Assembly (NCBI GenBank): GCA_905178155.1
Contig: CAJINV010000002.1
Span: 7,098,743 to 7,162,742, forward strand
From: Amoebophrya sp. A120
Taxonomy: Eukaryota > Sar > Dinophyceae > Syndiniales > Amoebophryaceae
Direction of reading: 5' to 3'
DNA: 64,000 nucleotides
The translations under genes and the position numbers were made by a program. The notes beneath the pieces are model-generated. The model saw only the letters and a program-made list of their open reading frames with translations, made no database searches and was not told where the DNA came from. This document shows positions 56,076 to 64,000 of this stretch, piece after piece; positions within the stretch are counted from its first letter, which is position 1; each line of letters begins with the position of its first letter.

Positions 56076-59000
56076 ATGGTGCTGTTGGTCGTGAAACCGT
56101 ACGGCCGCGAGCGCTGCTCCGTTTGTGCAGCAGGTCTACTGCTAGCAACGCTTCTTTGCTTGTTCCTTGGACACCCCTCAGCGAATTTTTGGGCTAGTGG
56201 TCGCATCGGCGATAAGCGGAAAAACATAATCATCAGCGCCATCAACGACCAGGAGGAACATGATGGCGAGCAGGCAGACTCCGCTCAAGAAGATGATGAA
56301 GTAGAACATCAAGCGGCACTCGACGGACCCGATGAAATGCAAGATGAACCTCAGTTTTTTCATCTCGGATCGATGCGGCCCAGCTCGTGGAAAAAAGAAG
56401 CATCCGGTGTGTCGTTCTCGCAAAAGGCCAAAGATTCAACGACCAGCTTCCAGTCGCACCCACTGTCCTCTCAACTGCGAGGTGGAAAAGCTACAACCTC
56501 AGCGTGGTCCTTCGTGCAGGAAGAAAAAGTGGGAAGGAACAAAAAAGACGTGAAGAACGGATTTCCATATCCGGATCCTTCTCCGAGGCTCAAGAAGTAC
56601 GGGTATGGAAAAAATTACACGCAGGTGCATGAGTTTGTGATAGTCATGTATAAAAACGCGCAAGGCGAACCGAGAGCCGAGAAGTACACTGCGCTCACAA
56701 ACGCCAAGGGGTACACTACCTGGGCGCACCTGCCAAACCACAGCTTTCGAGCGAGCAATGACGAGCTGCTGAGGGAGACAGAGCATTGGGTCCAGAGAGC
56801 TCCGGTGATCGATACCAACGGCATCAATCAGGGCCTTCGGTTCGGTGTCACCCTGCTGGACATCCATCCAGATTTTCCACATGCCCAATTTGGGCCGACG
56901 ACGGAGTGGTACGATCCGGCGGCTGGCACAGCACACGTCGACCTTCTCTTCGACGACGGCGACCCTAGTATGGAGGAAGAGAAGTTGACAACTTTCGGAC
57001 ATGCAAATTTTCCCGTGCAAAAAGCGCACGCTACTGCCGATAGCGGTGAAGAGCTCCCACTGCCTCCGACGTCGACGCGGAAGCCGCTGGCGCTGGCGCG
57101 CATCACTAGCCTCGGAGGCGGGCGGCTGGAGTACGAGTACAGTCTTCTGTTACAACCGGACGCCGAAAACGATGATGCCGGGGGGGCCAGCAACGAAACA
57201 GCCGGACCCGCAGCACTTGGCGGAACTTACGTCACGTACTACGCCGAGGCGAATCATGGGCACGCACAGTGGAAGTCCCCTTCGCTTAGCTTTACTTTAG
57301 CTAAGCCTGAAGAGGTGAACGGTGATGATGATGATGATCATAATGCTACTAGGAAACGGAAAGTAGAGTGGGGCGCCACCTTCCCGTTTTTGGATGCGAA
57401 ACAGACACGCGCTTCTCTCCTAAAAAACGACGTCACCGCGACCGAGATCGACCCGCATTCGGTGTCGTTTGGGCTCGTGCAGGTCAACACTGAACAAGTG
57501 GATCCCGATGACAGCGACAGCTTCAAACTAACGGTGGGAAATCCGGTGGTGGAAAGTTTTTTCGTTCCGCCCGGTGGCGAACGACCGAAAACGTTCGTGA
57601 CAGCCTCTGGCAGAATCCCTGGGGGGCGGTATCTGACAGAATCCGGTGAGCGCCGCATCGCCCCACCAGCACACGCAAAGAGCACAAATACCAGTTCGGG
57701 CGGCACGTGGTCCTGCGGCTGCAGCGGAGACGCGTCTTCTCCCAACCCAGCAAGCTCCTTTGCGCAGGGAGACGCACAGGATAAGTCCCGTAGCTGCGGG
57801 TCTACTTGTGCAGGGCGAGAAGAAGACCACCACGATGACCATGCTGAAGAAAGGACCACTTCGGCTGCCGCTGCCGCAGATGCACATCCCCCACGGTACA
57901 TGGGTGTGGATGTTCACGAGTTTCTGGTCTTCGGGCGGATGTGGAGGAGCGCGCTGGACGTACAGGGGAAGGTATGGGTGTGTCAGGTTGGAACTTTGCA
58001 AAGCGGAAAAAATGATGTTGAGCCAACATGGCGCTCCATCAACTGTCTGAGGTCATGAAACAAACGTAGAGAGACTGTCACGATTGGGGAGATTGCAGGG
58101 GCACTAGACGAAAGGACATGGCTCTGCCCTAAGCTAACATCGTGTTGACGGATTGTCTCTAAGGGCGAGACCCAGAAGCAGATAGCTTTGCCATGCGTTG
58201 CGTTACCACTTGCGGCCCTGCCTAGCAGTATTAAAGGCCATCGTCGTGATGTCTCATATTTAAAAAGGCCGACCGCGCGCCTCGCCCCCGACTGATCCTC
58301 GTACGAGAGGGATCGGGATCGGGCGTGACAAATTCGACGAAGATTGAGACCCTTTCTCTATGTCGATGATGACACGCACTTTTTTTCCATTTTCGCACTT
58401 TCCTGCCTGGCACGCCCATGAAGGGAGGTCAACTTGTACCGTGCGGTCACGAGCCCCACGGGTCGCACCACCTGGGTCCTCGGTCCAGGTGCGACCGACC
58501 ACGACTTTGCGGAGATTAATCGTCACCGGGGGGTGACGTTGCCGGTGATCGACTACAACGGTATTCACCAGGGCCCTCGCCTCGGGGTCGCCCTTTTGGA
58601 CCGCATGTACGTGGACGAGTTCCTCTGGGATCATTCGACGCCCCCAGAACCCGCCCTCACGGAGTGGTACGATCCAGCGGCTGGCACAGCGTCTATCGAG
58701 CCGCAGGACCGGAACGAGCTTGATCACGATGATGAACCCGCACTGGCGCTGGCTTCTGACGCGACGAAAAACAAGAAGCCGCTGCTACAGCAGCGCATCA
58801 CTGGCCTTCCAAACGGCCGGAAAGAGTTCGAGTTCCGTGTACTGCTAGCGGACGACGACTTGCATGCTGTCGGCGCGGGGGACGACAAGCACAAGAGGAA
58901 CAAGGCAGCTACAGGAACAAGAACAACTCCTGGGGATGAACGTGAAAAGTACATCCATTACTATGCGGAAGCGGACACGGGTGGACATACCCAGTGGAAG

Positions 59001-60786
59001 TTCCTTCCGTTTAACTCTACTACGAGGGAAGAGTGGCCAAGCCTCCCGCTGCTGGACTTCCAGGTCAGCTCCACCTACGACTATCAAGACCACCGCGTCG
59101 ATCCGCACACCCTCAGTTTTGGCCTCGTTGAGATCCACCTAGGAGATCATGATCCCGACGATAGCAGCAGACTTGTTCTCGAAGCAGGCGGTCCTCCTCT
59201 GACGGTGTTGGTTCCAAATCCGCCCCGCGGCGGACGACCGCCACTCGTCGTGGACCACGGTTCTGGCGCACCAATTGGTGGGGCGGGAGCTGGAGGTAGT
59301 GCGCAGCTGCCCGAGTCGGCCTCGTCGTCGAAACTAAATGCCGCAAACAGCACAAATTTCAGTTCGGGTAGAAGCACGTCCTGTGGGTCCAGTGGAGAGG
59401 ACGTTTCCTCCCCTCGCAGCTCCAGCTCCTTTGCGCAACTACAACAAGGGACGACGACATTGTCCGAAGATACTGAACGCGCGGAGCAAGAACTCGAAGC
59501 TTTGCAAGACGCGAGGGAGCAGGCACATCAAACGGGGTTCACGGTTGACAAAAACGGGCACGTCAGCGCCTTGGCGAGTGGAAGTAGTAACAGTCAGCCC
59601 GACCGGTACCAGTTCCAGGAAATTGAGAGCCGAATCGCGGATGATATGACAGTGCACAACTCCCCCTCCCCCTAATTTGTCATGCAAAATACCAAATCCA
59701 GACTGTGTTTCTTGGAACTGTTTGCATGACAAACTCCGGAATAAGCCCAAACAGCACTACACTCCTGTGGAAATTTGTCATGCAAAACCGGCATTCTTGC
59801 TGACCCTTGTATTGCCGTTCATGCTATACAAATGAGGGGGGGGGGGGGCAGTTGTGCATTGTCATAGATGAGCAGCTGGAACAGGAACGCGCCGACCACT
59901 TGGTGGAGCAAAGCCTCGCCCACGGGGGAGTAGCCGAGCAGGATGGTGGTGGGCACGCCGTGGTCGCGGCTCCTGCGCAACATTTCGAACAAACTGTCAC
60001 GAGTCAACATCACAGCAAGCGCGAGCTCGAACCGGATTGCACATCCTGTGGTTGCATCGAGTGCCACGATCTCAGCGACGACCGCGCATCCTACATTCAT
60101 CATCGAAGCTCTCCCCCCCACTTTTGGCACCAGGTATCAAATGCAAATATGTCTGGGTCTGGAAGCTTGTGATGCAAAAATGTGGATGATGGAAGCAGTT
60201 TCCTTCGCACGCAACTTAGCATGACAACTTTCCACACCTCCGCTTTTTCATGATAGGCAATCCGCATCAGAAACTGCGTGCTTGCATGTACAAAAGAGGC
60301 TGCGACTTTTGTTGGTTATGCAATACAGATTTCCTCGGTATGGAAAGCTAGCACTACAAGTTGCATATTTCCAGACCCAGAGACTTTTGCACTTGATACA
60401 GGAGTTCTTACTACGATTCCTCTTCATCGGACGACTCGTATCACGGGGGATACGGTATGAACTGCAAAAGTATCGTACTCGTACTAATCGTAATCGCGTT
60501 TATGCATTCACAAATCTTTTTGTTAAGGAAAATCTGCATTACAAATTTAATTTGTAATGCTAAGTCAATTTGTATATGCACTTATACGAGTACGATACTT
60601 TTTCAATTCATATACTTACACAGTGCGGGAAGCCAAATCGGCGGCGCCAAAGACATGCTGAAGGCGGGCGCAGTTGGCGCCGCGGTGGGAGCGGCCGGAG
60701 GATACCTGGCCGGGAGGAGTAAAGGATCCTCGTCGTCCTCGGGTGGGCTCGGCGGTGCAATTTCGTCTTTCGGGGGGAGACGCTGA
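56076..60786 (+). CDS. Secreted or anchored two-repeat protein, tandem paralogue 2
   Basis: Five provisional exons (56076-57971, 58428-59644, 59872-60133, 60403-60453, 60616-60786) give ~1198 residues. The N-terminus (KPYGRERCSVCAAGLLLATL) and acidic linker match the upstream paralogue. The body has two ~330-residue repeats of another type. Each runs VHEF, TTWxxxP, DxNGIxQGxRxGVxLLD, TEWYDPAAGTA, YYAEA, QWK and DPHxxSFGLV, ending in a DPDDS-containing segment. The second repeat spans the 57972-58427 intron, showing one gene rather than two. The C-terminus repeats the Ser-rich block, the helix IESRIADEQLEQERADHLV and a Gly/Ala-rich hydrophobic stretch (GAVGAAVGAAGGYLAG), possibly a glycine-zipper membrane segment. 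No known family is recognised. A one-base frame conflict remains at the 60134-60402 intron. Confidence 0.7.
57972..58427 (+). other. GT-AG intron with eroded inverted arms
   Basis: GTATGG...GGGAG, 456 nt, phase 0, joining SALDVQGK to VNLYRAVTSP. The first ~43 and last ~45 nt are imperfect inverted copies (ATGGGTGTGTCAGG against CATGGGCGTGCCAGG when complemented), consistent with an old introner now using standard sites. Confidence 0.75.
59640..59871 (+). mobile_element. Introner element, GATGA target duplication
   Basis: Arms 59645-59672 (TATGACAGTGCACAACTCCC...) and 59835-59866 (...AGTTGTGCATTGTCATA) are flanked by GATGA at 59640-59644 and 59867-59871. Removing one repeat plus the element gives RIAD-EQLEQERADHLVEQSL, matching the intronless RIAEEKLEQERADRLVEQSL of the paralogue. 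The edges are not GT-AG. The core holds three GCATGACAAA/TTTGTCATGC words. Confidence 0.9.
60131..60402 (+). mobile_element. Introner element, arm family beta, CAGG target duplication
   Basis: Arms 60135-60164 (TATCAAATGCAAATATGTCT...) and 60369-60398 (...GACTTTTGCACTTGATA) are flanked by CAGG. Because the duplicated word is CAGG next to TATC and GATA, the junctions create a canonical CAG|GTATC and ATACAG|G pair. The frame downstream that matches the paralogue (SYYDSSSSDDSYHGGY) needs one extra base removed. Confidence 0.82.
60451..60615 (+). mobile_element. Introner element, arm family alpha, TAC target duplication
   Basis: The arms 60456-60487 (TATGAACTGCAAAAGTATCG...) and ~60585-60612 (...GTACGATACTTTTTCAATTC) are inverted repeats sharing AAAAGTATCGTAC with the element at 40242-40387. 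TAC flanks it (60451-60453, 60613-60615). Removal of 162 nt keeps the frame into LHSAGSQIGGAKDMLKAG. Confidence 0.78.
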
Positions 60787-62496
60787 AAACGTTGACTGGT
60801 GGAAGAAACAGCTTCGAATGAATTTCAATTAGTTCAATTTTTTCAATTTACTTTGTCGATGTTGAAGACGACAGCTGTTGACTCATGATCTTTCGCGTTG
60901 CGCACCTACTTCTAACAACAAGGTCTTAGGCTCCAAAGTGATTGATACAGGCGCTCATATGTTGAATCTTGAAACTGCGACCAGGGTCGTCATTTTCTGT
61001 CTTCGTTCACCTGATTTATTGCGCTCGGCTTCGCGCTCGGGCTTCGTCTTCCGCACTGACTTTGACTTGCGCTAGCTGGCAAATACAAATGAAAAAAATT
61101 AGAAGAGCAATTGTCTTTGATGAAACAATCAGCAACAGGAACAGCATGACAGCAAAGACATTTGATTCTTTTATGCCTTATATGAAATAGCCGTATATTT
61201 CTGTAGCGTTTTTCGATTTATTCGTTGTCTTGTTCTCATGATCTCTTATTTTGGCAAAGCTTTCTGAATTTAATTTGATCATGTTTGTTGTGACTACTAT
61301 CAGCTTGCTATGTAAACAAATTAATTTCCGGATCGACCTTATCTTTATGAGACTCTAACCAGATCCAAGTGAACGTGCTGATGCTCTTATTCTAGCTGTT
61401 TTCATGACAAGTTTCCAAAAAAATCTGGCAAAGAGGTTGAGTTAGCTGTAAACGAGTCTTGTTAATCTACGCTTTGTCTTTCGTTTATTCAGTACTTACC
61501 TTATCCAGCTAACATAAACATTTTCGTTGCATTCATCTTGCAAATCAAACGTGGAAATGCGACCACGCCGTTGTATCTATGTCGCGTCAGCAATTTGGGA
61601 TATTACATGCAAAGCTTTTTGCTTCTCCATGATCATATAGAACAGAGAAACGCAACATGCCATCAAACGTTGGAGTGTATTCGGGACGTTGTTTACACAT
61701 TGTGATCATTGTCCCTTTGCTTTTTTCGCACGGAGCATCACGTAGTCTGTGTGGATGCTCAAGTACGGGTAGCGAACTAGCGCCAAGAAGAATAATGATG
61801 TTCTGACCGAGGCATTCAATAATTTCAGAGGTTGGCAGAAGCATTCATTGTTGCTGAGTCCTGCTTTTTCTTTTTATTTGCAGATCTTGAAATAATTTCT
61901 CTCTCTCTTTCTACTTCTTCTATGTCTCCTGATTATGATAGCGGTCGAGGCGGGTGAGGAGCGTTCTTGAAAGAATAGTAGAGTGAGACCAGGACGATCA
62001 ACATGCTGCGCCAGCACACGGACACGTTGGTCGAACGCTGCGGTTTCTGCGGGCTTGTTTCTCGCTGCCGCGCAGGAGCCGCAGTGAAGAGCTCCTCATG
62101 CTAAATCGTTGTATCTTGCAGCAAATTATTGCCTCTGATGTATCAATTGGTTGATTGGTTTGTTCTGCAGCTAGTGGAGGTCTTCCGCTCGACAATGATT
62201 GGCACGGTAGTTCTACTACAACTTGGAAGTTTTGTCTATCATGGGAGCTGCGGGTGGCAATTTTGGATACCAGCAATGGCGGGACCTGCGCGTCTCGCCA
62301 AAACGTTCTGGCACCACCAAGTGCGTCCTTTTCATGCACGATCAGTGATGTAGCGGCAATCGTGAATCGTCGTCGTCCACTTCACCGTCCGCTGTGTTTA
62401 CAAGAAAGCTCGGACGATCCACAAGTTAATCGCAGCGTCTTGTGGTTCTCGATCGTAGAACTTGTTCGCGGGTGTCGCGCCGCTTGGCTTAGTACC
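60787..62496. other. Intergenic; one short unassigned ORF
   Basis: Begins with the duplicated 3' flank of unit 2, to about 61460. A 35-residue ATG frame at 62241-62348 (GNFGYQQWRDLRVSPKRSG in its middle) might be a first exon of the next gene, with a GT at 62346, but no join could be proved. Nothing else recognised. Confidence 0.45.
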
Positions 62497-64000
62497 ATGT
62501 TGGGAGCGGGTTCTTCTAGAGCTGGCGCCAACGCAGCAATGGTGACAACTTCATCATCTTCCTCCCGTAGTGAGCGCGATTCGTGCAACAATGTGGCTGC
62601 CGGTGGCGAGGTGGAGCTTCAAGACATGAGCCTGGGAGGGTTCCTACTGGCCGCAGAAGGACGGGGATACGAGCCATGTCTAAGAACTACGGACCATGAT
62701 CATCTCGCTGGTGCGGCCTACGCACTGTCTGCTGGAGCAGGGAAAATAAACGATCGGCGCCTGACCTTTCCCTCTGCAAGCGTCTCGTCTGGAATAGACG
62801 ATGTCGATGTGATGAACAGAGGAAGGCAAAAATCGGCACAGATCAAGAACAACAGGTCAAAGAAAACCACTTTTCTCTCACGGATACAGACCAGTTGCGC
62901 AACCACCTTCCGGTGCTGCCCCTGCGGAAAAAGATCAGTGCTGGCTGAAGAGTTGTCACAAAGAAAAACAAGTAGCGAACCGACGAAATTCGTCGTGACG
63001 GTGATAATTTTGATTTGGCTTTTCTTTGCGGTGAACCAGATTTGCGCGAACCGCCGCTTCACGCGCGTTCTCGGCACGGAGCCTTGGTTTAAGATCTCTC
63101 AGCCTACGTTGTGCTGTACCGGATGCTTCTTCCTTTGCTGCTTCTTCAGCTTCTTTACGGACAGGTTTAAACCTCTGTTGCCCGGCACGGACTTGTGGCG
63201 AAGCAGGGCGAAGAACAGGAGCTGCGCCGATCAGCAGGCCGCGGTGGGGGGCACAGAAGAACATGCTGTGCCGAAGTTCGGAGCAGAAGGAGGGCGGGCT
63301 GCAAGGACAAGAAGTAAGAGCAACAGAAGAAAAAAGAAGAAGGCGAGATTAGCAAAGCTGCGACTGCAGACGGGCAGTGCCAATAGCACAATCCCTGCAG
63401 GTGGGATTGGATTTGGAGGAAATAGTGGCGAAATTGAGATGCGCAACTTCCAAAAGACCTGCAACGGTAAAGATCTAGAGTCAAGTAGAGCATCTACTTC
63501 TGGAGAGTCGTACACATCAAGCGAAGATGAAGGAAGTTCTTCTAGTGTGTCTTCTTCTTCTGACAGCGACGAAGATGTGGACGAAAAAGCAACAGGCACT
63601 CGTCCTGCAGGGCAAGGACACTTGCATCATGGTGCGAGGACTGACAAAAACCAGTTTCTCGTAAACCAAGATCCTACCCCAAGTAGTGCGCGAGGCAAGA
63701 ACACGACCGCGACAAGACCTCCGCTCCTAATTGCAGGCACGCCTGGCGCACCAGCGGATAAAGACGTCGATGACATGGAAAACGATAATAATGACGATAG
63801 CCCCCCACTGATTATTCCTAGCTACCAATACAAGGGGGTCTATCGCTCGCCTGCAGCCATCAAGTTCCGCGAATACGGCGGCACAAGCAGCGAGGGGGAG
63901 GATACCGCTTTTGACTTTCTGAAAGACGTCCATGGGAAGTCTGAGAAGGAAAAAAGAGAAGCAGAAAGATTGGCTCAAAAACGCAACAAAGCGATTGCGC
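62497..64000 (+). CDS. Partial membrane protein, runs off the window
   Basis: An open frame from the ATG at 62497 continues to the last base without a stop (501 codons visible), so the C-terminus is missing. The frame is also open upstream into non-coding-looking sequence, so an earlier start or upstream exon is possible. The first ~160 residues are Ser/Gly-rich. Two close hydrophobic segments follow, at about 165-181 (KFVVTVIILIWLFFAVN) and 204-220 (LCCTGCFFLCCFFSFF), the second very rich in Cys and Phe. A basic stretch (RTRSKSNRRKKKKARLAKL) comes directly after. An acidic Ser/Asp tract (SSSVSSSSDSDEDVDEK) and a charged region (DFLKDVHGKSEKEKREAE) lie beyond. The pattern suggests a two-pass membrane protein with a long cytosolic tail. 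No family recognised. Confidence 0.7.
   Translation, partial: MLGAGSSRAGANAAMVTTSSSSSRSERDSCNNVAAGGEVELQDMSLGGFLLAAEGRGYEPCLRTTDHDHLAGAAYALSAGAGKINDRRLTFPSASVSSGIDDVDVMNRGRQKSAQIKNNRSKKTTFLSRIQTSCATTFRCCPCGKRSVLAEELSQRKTSSEPTKFVVTVIILIWLFFAVNQICANRRFTRVLGTEPWFKISQPTLCCTGCFFLCCFFSFFTDRFKPLLPGTDLWRSRAKNRSCADQQAAVGGTEEHAVPKFGAEGGRAARTRSKSNRRKKKKARLAKLRLQTGSANSTIPAGGIGFGGNSGEIEMRNFQKTCNGKDLESSRASTSGESYTSSEDEGSSSSVSSSSDSDEDVDEKATGTRPAGQGHLHHGARTDKNQFLVNQDPTPSSARGKNTTATRPPLLIAGTPGAPADKDVDDMENDNNDDSPPLIIPSYQYKGVYRSPAAIKFREYGGTSSEGEDTAFDFLKDVHGKSEKEKREAERLAQKRNKAIA

Larger units (their letters stand above)
55485..61460 (+). repeat. Tandem duplication, unit 2
   Basis: The partner of unit 1, longer because its gene has different central repeats and more introns. 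Similarity is strongest in the 5' flank, signal peptide, Ser-rich linker, C-terminal helix and 3' flank. Confidence 0.85.

Noticed and set aside
58428-60786. Separate gene starting near 58434
   Set aside because: Its first residues complete a repeat begun before the 57972-58427 intron, so it is part of the 56076 gene.
1-64000. tRNA or rRNA genes
   Set aside because: Scanning for T-arm-like words gave only isolated hits without an acceptor stem; no rRNA signature was recognised.

Overview
The window looks like nuclear DNA of a compact-genomed protist. Fourteen gene models are supported and all lie on the + strand. Most encode long, low-complexity, Ser/Gly/Asn/Gln-rich proteins. The genes carry two intron classes: ordinary GT-AG introns, and introns bounded by terminal inverted repeats, short target-site-like direct repeats and often no usable GT or AG. 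Unidirectional genes plus such introner elements fit a dinoflagellate-lineage alveolate, with Amoebophrya-like Syndiniales the best guess; this is inference, as no rRNA or spliced leader was found.

Layout. 1-2640: assembly gap, a CTTGCT microsatellite and hairpin-bearing tandem repeats. 3841-8038: large disordered protein. 11211-16315: three-exon gene for a 1604-residue disordered protein. 16884-18069: acylphosphatase with a signal peptide. 18774-19955: DUF1295/isoprenylcysteine-methyltransferase-like membrane enzyme split by an introner. 20735-23183: disordered protein. About 23350-26930 and 29971-33763: two GC-rich islands without convincing genes, the second holding a ~500-bp inverted repeat. 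27429-29840: coiled-coil/disordered protein between the islands. 34413-36113: ataxin-3-like deubiquitinase (Josephin, UIM and UBX-like domains over three exons). 38432-40824 and 41708-44360: unknown proteins. 45347-46809: HD-domain phosphohydrolase. 47499-49700: four-helix membrane protein, possibly Orai-like. 50575-61460: a tandem duplication carrying two related secreted repeat-protein genes riddled with introners. 62497 to the end: partial membrane protein.

The most notable content is the introner system. At least two arm families recur in unrelated genes. At 48204-48467, 52463-52811 and 59640-59871, deleting the element plus one direct-repeat copy restores the reading frame, and at the last two it also restores sequence conserved in a paralogous segment. 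Most elements share an internal GCATGACAAA-like motif. Exon joins were deduced from reading frame, phase and paralogue comparison, not transcripts.
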